Positions 16,657-25,423 of a stretch of DNA of 64,000 nucleotides are shown in pieces (position 1 is the first letter of the stretch; each line of letters begins with the position of its first letter). The DNA comes from JBCCTX01 sp964468435 (GTDB lineage: Bacteria > Bacteroidota > Bacteroidia > J057). The stretch covers positions 83,276 through 147,275 of the forward strand of contig CAYXVE010000005.1 of NCBI GenBank assembly GCA_964468435.1, read 5' to 3'. The notes under the pieces were generated by a model, which worked only from the letters and a program-made list of their open reading frames with translations, had not been told where the DNA came from and did not search any database. A program made the position numbers and the translations under genes.

Positions 16657-17766
16657 ATGCCTATTGACAGAATATACATTTCGGCGACCAATCAGCATGT
16701 CGGAAAAACAACTACAACACTGGGATTGGTACATAGTCTAAGAACAGCCGGGATCAATGTGGGATATTGTAAACCTGTTGGACAAAAGTATGTAATTGTC
16801 AGAGAGGGACAAGTAGACAAAGATGCTGTCTTGTTTTCTACTTTCATGGATTTTGATCTGGAGCCCAACATCCATAGCCCAGTCATACTGGGAAAGGGAT
16901 CTGTTACGGATTATCTCGATGATCCCACCAGATTCAATTTTCCCATGCGCATCGATAAGGCTGCCAGGATACTGAGTCAGCGCCATGAGCTTGTAGTATA
17001 TGAAGGCACTGGTCATCCGGGGGTGGGAAGTGTGGTAGATGTCTCAAATGCAGATGTAGCACACATGCTGGGAGCTGGAGTAATCATGGTCGTAGAGGCT
17101 GGGATCGGGAGTACGATCGACAGGCTATACCTGAGCATGTCTGTATTTGAGCAGAAAGGCGTACCGGTAATTGGTGTAATTGTCAACAAGACTATCCCTC
17201 AGAAGATGGAGAAGATACGCAAATATGTGGGAAAAAAGCTAGCGGCTAAAGGCATTCCTCTGCTGGGGGTAATGCCTTATGAAGAAGAACTCGCGCTGCC
17301 TCTCATGCGCACTATTGCCCAAAGCCTAAACGGAAAGGTATTATATCACGAAGATCACCTGGACAATCGCGTTCAGGACATACTGGCTGGATCGCTGATA
17401 GATAAAGATACCCTCAAAAGTTCGTCCAACATATTACTGGTCGTGAGTATTAACCGGCTGGATGATGCCCTCAAAAAACTCAGGAATGTATCCCACAGGA
17501 TGGGAGTAGAGGATACTATCCTTTCAGGAATAATCAGTACGGGCAAAGGACAGATCAGTGATTATGCGCTGGAATATATTGAAAAGTACAAAACACCTGT
17601 TGTTCACTCTCAGATGGATACTTATGAATCCGTCATCAAGATCAGCCAACTGGAAGTAAAAATCAATACACGAACGCCCTGGAAAATAACTAAAGCTGTA
17701 AATTTGTTTCAGAAACATATTAATACACATTATATATTGGACATGGCACGCGAAATAGGTTCATAA
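16657..17766 (+). CDS. P-loop (BioD-like) plus DRTGG-domain protein
   Basis: 369 residues. The N-terminal half is a dethiobiotin-synthetase-like/CobB-like P-loop domain: ATNQHVGKTTTT with Walker A Lys17, YEGTGHPGVGSVVDVSNADVA around 115-135, and VIGVIVNKT near 175-185, the usual guanine/adenine-contact region. The C-terminal part (about 215-330) resembles the DRTGG domain that also forms the N-terminal regulatory part of long phosphate acetyltransferases. There is no acetyltransferase domain. The protein is probably a cytoplasmic nucleotide-binding regulator; its ligand is unknown. A single-receiver response regulator follows 53 bases later. Confidence 0.7.
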   Translation: MPIDRIYISATNQHVGKTTTTLGLVHSLRTAGINVGYCKPVGQKYVIVREGQVDKDAVLFSTFMDFDLEPNIHSPVILGKGSVTDYLDDPTRFNFPMRIDKAARILSQRHELVVYEGTGHPGVGSVVDVSNADVAHMLGAGVIMVVEAGIGSTIDRLYLSMSVFEQKGVPVIGVIVNKTIPQKMEKIRKYVGKKLAAKGIPLLGVMPYEEELALPLMRTIAQSLNGKVLYHEDHLDNRVQDILAGSLIDKDTLKSSSNILLVVSINRLDDALKKLRNVSHRMGVEDTILSGIISTGKGQISDYALEYIEKYKTPVVHSQMDTYESVIKISQLEVKINTRTPWKITKAVNLFQKHINTHYILDMAREIGS

Positions 17767-17819
17767 AATATGTATCTTAAAGCGCACGTTAATATTTATA
17801 TCTGAAAAAAATAGCTAAG

Positions 17820-18194
17820 ATGAATAATTTACCTAAAATCTTGGTGGTTGAGGACGATGAGGTGAGTTTGATCATTGCAGAGCATGTACTGAGCCAGAAA
17901 GGCTATACAGTAGCAACAGTTGATAATGGAGAGGATGCAATAGAAATGGTCAGAAAAGAATCTTTTCAATTGATATTGATGGACATCGAAATGCCCATCA
18001 TGAGTGGACTGGAGGCTACTCCAAAAATACGAACACTCGACCATGGAAAAAATATTCCTATTATTGCACTTACAGCACATTCTACTCCTGATAAGATTAA
18101 GGAGTTTAGCGAGGCAGGTATGGATGATTATATTATTAAGCCTTTTGATCCCGACAAATTTGATCAGATTGCCGGTAAATACCTGCAGGTATAG
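17820..18194 (+). CDS. Single-domain response regulator (receiver only)
   Basis: 124 residues, entirely a CheY-like receiver: acidic pocket Glu11-Asp12-Asp13, phospho-acceptor Asp55 in ILMDIEMP, switch Thr85 in ALTAH, and Lys107 in IIKPF. No output domain, so it acts by protein contact or as a phosphorelay intermediate; the ALTAH and KPF forms are typical of receivers paired with hybrid kinases. No histidine kinase is in the window. Confidence 0.93.
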   Translation: MNNLPKILVVEDDEVSLIIAEHVLSQKGYTVATVDNGEDAIEMVRKESFQLILMDIEMPIMSGLEATPKIRTLDHGKNIPIIALTAHSTPDKIKEFSEAGMDDYIIKPFDPDKFDQIAGKYLQV

Positions 18195-18269
18195 CAGGGC
18201 GGGACAAATGAATTTTAGAACGTATTTTCCGGATAACTAAAAAATGCATCGATATGCACTTACTTGTGC

Positions 18270-18300
18270 TTGAATTGTCAAATAATTTCAGATACTTTTG
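18270..18300 (+). promoter_or_regulatory. Bacteroidota-type promoter for the OmpA gene
   Basis: TTG at 18270-18272, then 20 bases, then TACTTTTG at 18293-18300, an exact TAnnTTTG -7 element with correct -33 spacing. The ATG at 18317 lies 17 bases downstream, giving a very short leader. Confidence 0.5.
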
Positions 18301-18316
18301 CGTAAAAGGTGTTGTA

Positions 18317-19750
18317 ATGAAAAAATCTGTCCTGTTTTTACTGATTACAATCAATGGTATTTCCCTGGCTTTCTCCCAGGAATTTTTTATTGATACTGTA
18401 TTCTTTGACTTCGACCAGTACGATCTGAAGCAAGCGTATAAATCTGATGTAGATTCCATCACCCGTTTGCTGAATGAATATCCCTCGTATTACATCGAGA
18501 TCTTTGGTCATACCGACAATATCGGTACAGAATACTACAATCAGCAACTTTCTGAAAACCGTGCCAAAGAGGTCTATGAGTATCTGCTGAAAAGTGGACT
18601 AGACGAGGACCGTCTGTACTATGAGGGTTTTGGAACTCAGAAACCTGCAGCATCTAACGAAACTTTTTCTGGACGTGAAAAAAACCGTCGTGCGGAAGTC
18701 GCCGTCATCTACACATTGGATTCCCTGAGTGCTGAAGACGCTTCAGAACTCATTTCGGGAGAAACGGGGACAGCAGGGAGCAGTAATGACGAAGAGAGCG
18801 AGGGAGATGAAGAGACCGTTGTAGAAACCGAGACGCTTGAAGCTGGAGATAGACCTTTGACAGTCTTCACCAATCGAAATACCGTAGTATATGGAGAGGA
18901 GGGGACCCGGGTACTCATTCCTGCAGAAGCATTTGATACCGATGAAGAAAAAGTAACCATGGAGATGGTTGAGCTATTTGACCGTAGTGATATGCTCATG
19001 GTGGGAATGCCCACCGTGACCAGCGACGGACCTCTAGAAACAGAGGGGATGGTTATGCTGGAAGCAAGAAATTCCCGTGGAAGGCTGGTCAAGGTGAGAC
19101 CTGAAAAACCGATTACGGTAGAGATACCTGCACAACGTCCCAAATCTGACTTATCTGTGTATGAAGGTAGAGGGGGAAACCGCACTAGCCGGCTCAAAAG
19201 AGCTACCATGGTACAGGATTTCAACGCTGTAAGAAACTGGGTTAAGTCAGACATTGCAATTACCCATTTGGATACAGGAGAGATAGGACCACACTATGAA
19301 TTTAAAGTTACTGACCTAGAACGTTTCAACCTCGCGCGTTCTCTTCATATACCGATGGAAACCGACCCAGAAGTAGAGGGATTTGACTTCGAAGTAAAAC
19401 TCAAAGGCAAGCGTTTTGAAAAAGATACCAAAGTATTGTTGGTTGGCAGTGAGTTGGATACATTTATTCCACTCAGAAAGAATAGCAAGCGCGTATATAC
19501 AGGGACCAATATTCAGGAAATCAATCCAGGAGCTGAGATGATCGTCTTCGCTACCCAGGAAGATAATAAAGGTACTCCGTATATCGCCACCAGACGTGTA
19601 GTGCCCGAGCAGGACGCGGATTATCCCAAAAAGAAATTTCTGTTTTTTACCATTGGCAGAGATGAGTTGGCCAGAAAGTTGATCTTTGTGAAGGTGAAGC
19701 TAAAAAAGAAGAAGGGAGAAGAGTTTATGCAAATCCTAAATGAACTGTAA
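18317..19750 (+). CDS. OmpA-family protein with N-terminal peptidoglycan-binding domain
   Basis: From ATG 18317 (the open frame begins at 18254 but lacks a signal there) the protein has 477 residues. A signal peptide ending SLAFSQ is followed at once by an OmpA C-terminal-like domain (about 22-135): FFDFDQYDLK, IFGHTDNIGTEYYNQQLSENRA and GREKNRRAEV, which bind diaminopimelate in peptidoglycan. Then comes an acidic Ser/Glu-rich linker (about 145-175) and a beta-rich domain of about 270 residues with RVLIPAEAFDT, MEMVELFDRSDML and LETEGMVMLEARNS, resembling ZU5-like domains in Bacteroidota surface proteins. Having OmpA first is the reverse of the common order. It may link cell wall and envelope structures. 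Confidence 0.78.
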   Translation: MKKSVLFLLITINGISLAFSQEFFIDTVFFDFDQYDLKQAYKSDVDSITRLLNEYPSYYIEIFGHTDNIGTEYYNQQLSENRAKEVYEYLLKSGLDEDRLYYEGFGTQKPAASNETFSGREKNRRAEVAVIYTLDSLSAEDASELISGETGTAGSSNDEESEGDEETVVETETLEAGDRPLTVFTNRNTVVYGEEGTRVLIPAEAFDTDEEKVTMEMVELFDRSDMLMVGMPTVTSDGPLETEGMVMLEARNSRGRLVKVRPEKPITVEIPAQRPKSDLSVYEGRGGNRTSRLKRATMVQDFNAVRNWVKSDIAITHLDTGEIGPHYEFKVTDLERFNLARSLHIPMETDPEVEGFDFEVKLKGKRFEKDTKVLLVGSELDTFIPLRKNSKRVYTGTNIQEINPGAEMIVFATQEDNKGTPYIATRRVVPEQDADYPKKKFLFFTIGRDELARKLIFVKVKLKKKKGEEFMQILNEL

Positions 19751-19786
19751 TGCGATTTATATTATCCATTCTGATCTCACGATAGC

Positions 19787-21445
19787 TTAATCCTCCTTCA
19801 TTGTTGCTACAGATTTTTTAGGTGATTTGTAGACGATGAAGTATTCACCGACCTCCACCTGTTCCCAATTATTGACAACATGACCACTTAACAGGGAGCC
19901 ATACTTTGTCGTATCGTAGGCTTCTTCGATTTTGTCGCGTTCGATAAAGACATATTCTGCCTCGGCATGCATGTCATCTATTATATCAGGAACTTTATGC
20001 TTACCCCCTAACTCTATATTGTGAGCCCAGTCTACTTTGATAGGGTTGCTGGTATCTGTAAGAAAATGAGCCAACGGAAATGACGGGAGTACCGTATAGT
20101 TGTTGCCATAAGTAGCGTGAAACTGAGCCAGTTCCTCACATTTCAGGTACATATAGGCTCCTACTTTTATTCCTTTGAGTTTTGGGAATATTTCTCCTGC
20201 ATGAAATACCGTTTCTTCCCTGGCAGATGCCCTGTATGGGTACTGGTACAAAAGTGCATATACCCAAACCAGTAATATTAGGATCATGCCATAGAAAAAA
20301 CGCGGAACCCTGAACTCCAGTTCATCATACAACATAAACAAGAAGGCAAAGATTACAGGCGTAAAAAAAAGCATGGGAGTAGCATATCCCCAGCTTAGAC
20401 TCGAGCACCATGCTACAACCAGCAGAGCCAATAATAGTATATAAGCACGTGTATTAATCCAGGTACCCCTGATCGCAACCCCTATTGCAAGCAAAAACAT
20501 AGATTGACTTAATCCAAATGAAGGAGGAACATATACCTTGTCAGTAAGTGCTTTAAATACATGTAACCCCAGTAGTCCCCCAAAAAACAACCAGTAAACT
20601 ACAGCAGGTAGATATTTCCAGTAGTTTGGAAGGATAAAATCCTGTTGTAATCTCCATACGATCACTACAGGGAGGATCAGTAAGAGCAGTGGTTTTCCAT
20701 ATTTGATTACTCCTACATAGATCAAATCCCTGATTTCTGTTACCCCTGTTGTTTGCCCAATAAATAACCGCAACCATTCTTCAGCAAACATTCTCAATCC
20801 AATAAAGATAATTGCAATGGTCAGGAGATAAAACAGGATTACATGGATAGCAAATGGTCTCCCCTTAAGGAACATGACTAGTATCGGGCCAATTATGATC
20901 AAGGGATAGAAGGATTGCTTACAAAACGCTGACATTAAGATTGCCATTAATCCCAGATAAGAAATCCATATTTTTTTGCTGGTAGAAATCAGATAAATAC
21001 CCAACGAGGCAAAGAGTAACCCATCTGTAGTATGCCAGGGCATAGGGGGAAAATTGTGTACGACAAATACATAGGATATAGCAGCAAAGATCATGGGAGA
21101 AATCCCTATGGGCTGAAAATCAAAATAAGCCTGTATGCTGCGTGTACATAGCCATACCGTCAACCCACAACTCAGATAAAAAAATAACCTACTCAATAAA
21201 ACAGGCATGGGAAAGGTAATTCCTAGCAGGTGCAGATACAGACTTAAAGGGGGTCTTACGTACAAGAAATCCTTGTAGGGAACTTCCCCCTGGTATACTC
21301 TCCATGCAAGCCCCTGTATGTAGCCCTGATCTGTATCACTCAACCCATAGAAACCGTAGGCTAAAAAATAGATCACAGGTAGCAGCAGACAAATAATACC
21401 TACACTATAGCGATTAGAAAATGATAATTTCCCCGTTTCACTCAC
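19787..21445 (-). CDS. GT-C family membrane glycosyltransferase
   Basis: 552 residues with about eleven transmembrane segments and a soluble C-terminal region from about 410. The first external loop carries the acidic motif LSDTDQGYIQGLAWRVYQGE (Asp37, Asp39), followed by DFLYVRPPLSLYLHLLG, the layout of ArnT/GT39/GT83-like enzymes that use polyprenyl-phosphate sugars at the outer face of the inner membrane. The acceptor is unknown. It is 89 bases upstream of nothing recognisable on its own strand; the lptF/G-like gene is transcribed toward it, so both may share a transcript. Confidence 0.65.
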   Translation of the reverse strand: MSETGKLSFSNRYSVGIICLLLPVIYFLAYGFYGLSDTDQGYIQGLAWRVYQGEVPYKDFLYVRPPLSLYLHLLGITFPMPVLLSRLFFYLSCGLTVWLCTRSIQAYFDFQPIGISPMIFAAISYVFVVHNFPPMPWHTTDGLLFASLGIYLISTSKKIWISYLGLMAILMSAFCKQSFYPLIIIGPILVMFLKGRPFAIHVILFYLLTIAIIFIGLRMFAEEWLRLFIGQTTGVTEIRDLIYVGVIKYGKPLLLLILPVVIVWRLQQDFILPNYWKYLPAVVYWLFFGGLLGLHVFKALTDKVYVPPSFGLSQSMFLLAIGVAIRGTWINTRAYILLLALLVVAWCSSLSWGYATPMLFFTPVIFAFLFMLYDELEFRVPRFFYGMILILLVWVYALLYQYPYRASAREETVFHAGEIFPKLKGIKVGAYMYLKCEELAQFHATYGNNYTVLPSFPLAHFLTDTSNPIKVDWAHNIELGGKHKVPDIIDDMHAEAEYVFIERDKIEEAYDTTKYGSLLSGHVVNNWEQVEVGEYFIVYKSPKKSVATMKED

Positions 21446-21492
21446 GGTTGATTTATTAGTTAGCGTATAGATCGTAGATTCTAGCGTTTGAA

Positions 21493-21532
21493 TACGAGCT
21501 ATTACGTATTTTATGTTTTCTATTACGAGCTA
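21493..21532. repeat. Paired TACGAGCTA direct repeats
   Basis: Two copies of TACGAGCTA (21493-21501 and 21524-21532) lie in the gap between the GT-C and lptF/G genes, in sequence already repetitive for TAGCGT. The longer form TACGAGCTAAT recurs at 43854-43864 and TTACGAGCT in reverse near 48157-48165, all intergenic. Confidence 0.4.
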
Positions 21533-21534
21533 AT

Positions 21535-22608
21535 TCATTTTGGCGCCTTGACCAACAGAAAAGCACCTAGGATACTGAAGATTATGTTGGGCAACCATAC
21601 AGCCATCCACGGAGGATATCTGCCTCCAGATATCGCTTCTCCCGCGGTCAAAAACATAATGTACACAAAACACAAAAACAGTCCAATTCCAATCTGAAGG
21701 GCTGTTCCCCCTCTGGATTTACGGGATGACATAGCAAATCCGATCACTGTGAGTACGATAATCGCCAACGGATAGGCAAAGCGCCTGTGTCGCTCAAGAT
21801 AAAGTTCCCGAAGGATATCCGAACCTCGCATCTCCTCCAAATTGATGTATTCAAATAAATCAGGTAGCTTCAAGGTTTGTTCTTTGTGTTCGATAATAAA
21901 TAAATCATCGGGTTTGAGCAGGAAGGTGGTATCAATTTCTTTGAAATGCTCAATCTTTTCATCTTCTGGGAGGATATTCCTTTTGGTAACCCGGATCATC
22001 TGCCAGCTTTCGGTAGAATCGACCCAACGAATCCGGTTTGCCTGGAATTTAGTTACGATATCTCCGTCCTTTACACGCTCCATGGTAAAATTATGCCCCT
22101 CTTTTCGGTCTTCATTATAAAAATTGAAATACACATAGGTATCTGGAGCTACCTTTTTATGGATATTTCTGTTGCTGGTAATACGTTTTTTATCTTGAAT
22201 TCTGTATTCAAATTCAATCCGCTTGTAAGCGGATGTGGGCACGGTATAAGACCTCAGATAGAAGGATATACCTGCCAGGATGACTGCAGTGATGAGGTAC
22301 GGAACAAAAATTCGGTAGTAACTTACTCCGGCACTGAGCATAGGGATGATCTCAATGCGATTGGCCATACGAGAAGTGAAAAATACTACGGCTAGAAACA
22401 CGCAAATTGGTGCAAAAAGATTTGCATAATAGGGTATGAAATTTGCGTAGTAGACAAAAATGATATCATTTGCTGTAATGTTCCGGTCGATAAAATCATC
22501 AATTTTTTCAACAAAGTCCACCAGAACAACCAGGGCAACAATCATTCCCTGGATGAATAAATAGGTCACCCAAAAGCTTCGCGTAATATATTGATCAAGT
22601 TTATTCAA
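21535..22608 (-). CDS. LptF/LptG-family lipopolysaccharide export permease
   Basis: 357 residues in the YjgP/YjgQ pattern: three N-terminal transmembrane helices (LDQYITRSFWVTYLFIQGM start), a large periplasmic beta-jellyroll-like domain (about 125-265, rich in short strands), and three C-terminal helices. The family forms the membrane part of the LptB2FG transporter that extracts LPS from the inner membrane and passes it to LptC/A. No LptB, LptC or partner permease is beside it, as is usual when lptF and lptG are dispersed. The bamD gene diverges from it. Confidence 0.87.
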   Translation of the reverse strand: MNKLDQYITRSFWVTYLFIQGMIVALVVLVDFVEKIDDFIDRNITANDIIFVYYANFIPYYANLFAPICVFLAVVFFTSRMANRIEIIPMLSAGVSYYRIFVPYLITAVILAGISFYLRSYTVPTSAYKRIEFEYRIQDKKRITSNRNIHKKVAPDTYVYFNFYNEDRKEGHNFTMERVKDGDIVTKFQANRIRWVDSTESWQMIRVTKRNILPEDEKIEHFKEIDTTFLLKPDDLFIIEHKEQTLKLPDLFEYINLEEMRGSDILRELYLERHRRFAYPLAIIVLTVIGFAMSSRKSRGGTALQIGIGLFLCFVYIMFLTAGEAISGGRYPPWMAVWLPNIIFSILGAFLLVKAPK

Positions 22609-22774
22609 TTACAGTATTTTTTATATGTAACGTACCAAAGTTGGCTCCTGTTGGTTGGGTGAATGCAAAATTGAAAAATATGTATCTGTTATTCCATCTC
22701 TTATTAACATCAGGCAAAAATAAATCCCTCTCCAACCTCATGGGATTGTTATAAGCCAATTTCACAAAGTTTCC

Positions 22775-22782
22775 TATCTTTG
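22775..22782 (+). promoter_or_regulatory. TAnnTTTG element just before bamD
   Basis: TATCTTTG matches the Bacteroidota -7 consensus exactly and ends six bases before the bamD ATG at 22789. A start of transcription 5-7 bases downstream would make the message leaderless or nearly so. The -33 element is poor. Confidence 0.4.
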
Positions 22783-22788
22783 TGCTCT

Positions 22789-23631
22789 ATGAATAAACGC
22801 AAATATTTCTTGATAGTATCTGCCCTGTTTTTCTTATCCACGCTCTTTTTTTCCTGTTCTAAAGAGATGAGAAAATACCGGAAATACTCCCTGAAAGGAA
22901 CCGTAGCCCAACAGGACTCTGCGGCCTTCTTCTTCTATAATCAGGAAGACTACGAAAAATCCGCGGTATTGTTTGAAGGTTTGCTGGGATATTACCGTGC
23001 CAGCACCCGGTATCAGGAAATTCTCTACTATCTGGCATACAGCCGCTACAATCAAAAAAGGTATCTGCAGGCATCTTCTCATTTTGAACAGTTTACCAAA
23101 CAGTTTCCCAACGCAGAAAGCACTGAAGAATGCGCCTACATGCTGGCATTATGCTATTACAACTTGTCGTATCCTTATTATCTGGATCAGAGTCCTACCC
23201 TGAAAGCCATGGACCAGTTGCAGTATTTCATCGTGTCATATCCTTACTCAGACCGTGTGGAGCAGTGCAACCAGTATCTGAGTAGTTTGCGTGAAAGACT
23301 GGCTAAGAAATCGTTGGAACAGGCAAAACTATATTATAAAACAGAGGACTATATCGGTGCTGTAACCTCTTTTGAGGTGCTGATACAGGAATTTCCCGAT
23401 TCCCGTTATCGTGAAGAGGCTCAGTACATGTGGTTCCTCGCTGCAGCTTCCCTGGCAGATATCAGTACTCAGCGACGAAAAGAGAATCGCTACAAAGATG
23501 CTATCGATTTTTACGAAGAATTTGTCGACCGATATCCCAACAGCCCCTTTATCAAGGATGCTGAGAAAGTATATGCTAGGGTCAAGCTCAACCTCGGCGA
23601 AATTCTCGCTTCACAAGAAGAAGGTAAATAG
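22789..23631 (+). CDS. bamD: Outer-membrane assembly lipoprotein BamD
   Basis: 280 residues from ATG 22789 (a TTG three codons upstream overlaps the promoter). A lipoprotein signal ends in LFFSC, placing it on the outer membrane's periplasmic face. The remainder is five TPR-like repeats: Y...DYEKSAVLFEGLLGYY, Y..KRYLQASSHFEQFTKQFP, DQLQYFIVSYPYSDR, DYIGAVTSFEVLIQEFPDS and YKDAIDFYEEFVDRYPNS, the standard BamD/YfiO set. It works with BamA (13070-15649) to insert beta-barrel proteins. A hairpin follows the stop at once, so it is transcribed alone even though rpoZ, coaBC and porD lie next on the same strand. Confidence 0.93.
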   Translation: MNKRKYFLIVSALFFLSTLFFSCSKEMRKYRKYSLKGTVAQQDSAAFFFYNQEDYEKSAVLFEGLLGYYRASTRYQEILYYLAYSRYNQKRYLQASSHFEQFTKQFPNAESTEECAYMLALCYYNLSYPYYLDQSPTLKAMDQLQYFIVSYPYSDRVEQCNQYLSSLRERLAKKSLEQAKLYYKTEDYIGAVTSFEVLIQEFPDSRYREEAQYMWFLAAASLADISTQRRKENRYKDAIDFYEEFVDRYPNSPFIKDAEKVYARVKLNLGEILASQEEGK

Positions 23632-23660
23632 CTAGGAAGCCTCATAAGTTGACTTCCTCC
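23632..23660 (+). terminator. 3'-end hairpin after bamD, GAAGTC family
   Basis: GGAAGCC (23635-23641) pairs with GACTTCC (23651-23657) with one C/A mismatch; loop TCATAAGTT. The stretch CTCATAAGTTGACTTCCTCC is nearly identical to that at 8175-8195, showing common descent of the two hairpins. Confidence 0.6.
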
Positions 23661-23813
23661 CGGTATCTTTTCATTATGCTGGAAAATGCTCTGGCAATTT
23701 TGAAAAACGCATAGGGCATCCGCTATTCCAAGGGTATAATGAGCGTCCCCTTTGCCATACCCTTCAGTTATTGACACCTAATACAGGTTCTATGATTTTC
23801 CACATAAATCATT

Positions 23814-23821
23814 TATATTTG
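23814..23821 (+). promoter_or_regulatory. TAnnTTTG promoter element for rpoZ-coaBC-porD
   Basis: TATATTTG is an exact -7 match, between the bamD terminator and rpoZ, leaving a leader of about 85 bases. The -33 element is not clear. Confidence 0.4.
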
Positions 23822-23910
23822 CAAGAATATCTTAAATAAATGAAAGGATCTTATACTACGTGCACTGTTAAGGTCGTTTTTTATGTAAGGTTGCGCACAA
23901 ATACACATAC

Positions 23911-24225
23911 ATGGCTTTAAAAGAAGGTTATTTTCTCCCAGTAGACGTCAAAGCAATTGGTGATAGCGTAGGTAACGTCTACAAATCCATCATTATCATG
24001 TCCAAGCGATCTAATCAGCTCACATCTGAGCTAAAAGATGAATTGACTCAAAAACTCGCAGAGTTTGCACCGGCATATGATAATCTGGAAGAGGTGATTG
24101 AAAACAAAGAGCAGATTGAAATCTCCCGCTTTTACGAACGTAAGCCCAAAACCACACAGGTGGCTCTGGAAGAGTTTCTGGAAAACGCAATTTATTATCG
24201 CGATCCACACGAAGAAGAAGTGTGA
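23911..24225 (+). CDS. rpoZ: RNA polymerase omega subunit (RpoZ/Rpb6 family)
   Basis: 104 residues. The core NVYKSIIIMSKRSNQL followed by an alpha-helical acidic region and the tail ...TTQVALEEFLENAIYYRDP is the Bacteroidota form of omega. It binds the beta-prime subunit and helps assemble RNA polymerase. The stop overlaps the GTG start of coaBC by four bases (GTGA), so the two are coupled. The rpoZ-coaBC pairing is widely conserved in this phylum and supports the call. Confidence 0.9.
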   Translation: MALKEGYFLPVDVKAIGDSVGNVYKSIIIMSKRSNQLTSELKDELTQKLAEFAPAYDNLEEVIENKEQIEISRFYERKPKTTQVALEEFLENAIYYRDPHEEEV

Positions 24226-25415
24226 GCCTGGCAGGTAAAAACATCATCTTGGGTGTTACTGGAAGTATAGCTGCCTATAAAGCTATTTATCTTCTCAGGT
24301 TGCTCCAAAAGCAGGAAGCAAACATCAAAGTTGTTACAACTCCTGCAGTATCGCATTTTATCAACGACTTATCTTTCAGTTCACTTACACATGAGCCTGT
24401 ATTTAGTGGACTTTGGGAAGCCAAATGGTCAGAACATGTCAACATGGGAACTTGGGCAAATCTGATGGTGATAGCTCCTGCCACGGCTAACACTTTGGCA
24501 AAATTTGCTCACGGTATATGTGATAATGCCCTGACAGCTGTCTATCTGGCAGCTACATGCCCGGTGATGGTCGCTCCAGCTATGGATGCTGATATGTATG
24601 ATCATCCTGCTGTATTGCGTAATATTAAGCAGTTGGAGGATGATGGTGTATGGATTCTCCCTCCAGATAAGGGTTACCTCGCCAGCGGACTAGCGGGAAA
24701 GGGTAGACTCATGGAACCTGATGATATTCTTTCACATATCCAGACGTTTTTCCGGAAAGATAAGCCCCTGAAAAATCAGAAGGTGTTGATTACAGCAGGG
24801 CCTACCCAGGAGGCTATCGATCCCGTGAGATACATTACCAATCATTCTTCCGGGAAAATGGGCTATGCACTTGCAACAGAAGCTATCATCTTAGGAGCAG
24901 AAGTAACCCTAGTATCGGGGCCTACAGCACTTAAAGCTCCTGTCGGCGTCAATATGGTCAGGGTCATCAGCACCCAAGATATGTATGAAGCCGTGGATAG
25001 CGTTTTTTCTCAACATACGATTACCATCATGTCCGCAGCCGTCAGTGATTATACGCCGGTGGAAGTTTCGGGGACAAAAATCAAAAAATTAGGGGATTCT
25101 CTATCTCTGGAGCTTAGAAAAACCGTAGACATCCTACATACCATGGGGACCCAAAAGCGTGCAGATCAGTTTTTGGTGGGATTTGCGCTGGAAACTGACA
25201 ATGAATTGGAGCATGCACAAGGGAAGTTATTGCATAAAAATCTCGACCTCATCGTTTTAAATTCATTGCAGGATGCTGGTGCAGGATTTGGACATGAAAC
25301 CAACAAAATAACCTTGATTCCCAAGGAAGGGAAAGCTGAAACATATCCCCTAAAACCCAAGTCTGAGGTCGCCAGGGATATTTTTCAAATGATCATCAAA
25401 CAACTAACGATATAA
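24222..25415 (+). CDS. coaBC: Bifunctional phosphopantothenoylcysteine decarboxylase / phosphopantothenate-cysteine ligase
   Basis: 397 residues starting at GTG 24222, which overlaps the rpoZ stop. N-terminal flavoprotein domain (1-180): LGVTGSIAAYKA, MVIAPATANTLAKFAHGICDNAL and the PAMDADMYDHPAV motif, which removes CO2 from phosphopantothenoylcysteine. C-terminal ligase domain (about 185-395): ITAGPTQEAIDPVRYITNHS followed by SGKMG, SAAVSDYTP and the GFALETDN block, which joins cysteine to phosphopantothenate with CTP. Both steps are in coenzyme A biosynthesis in the cytoplasm. Length and motif order are normal. Confidence 0.96.
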   Translation: MSLAGKNIILGVTGSIAAYKAIYLLRLLQKQEANIKVVTTPAVSHFINDLSFSSLTHEPVFSGLWEAKWSEHVNMGTWANLMVIAPATANTLAKFAHGICDNALTAVYLAATCPVMVAPAMDADMYDHPAVLRNIKQLEDDGVWILPPDKGYLASGLAGKGRLMEPDDILSHIQTFFRKDKPLKNQKVLITAGPTQEAIDPVRYITNHSSGKMGYALATEAIILGAEVTLVSGPTALKAPVGVNMVRVISTQDMYEAVDSVFSQHTITIMSAAVSDYTPVEVSGTKIKKLGDSLSLELRKTVDILHTMGTQKRADQFLVGFALETDNELEHAQGKLLHKNLDLIVLNSLQDAGAGFGHETNKITLIPKEGKAETYPLKPKSEVARDIFQMIIKQLTI

Positions 25416-25423
25416 AGGGAAGT

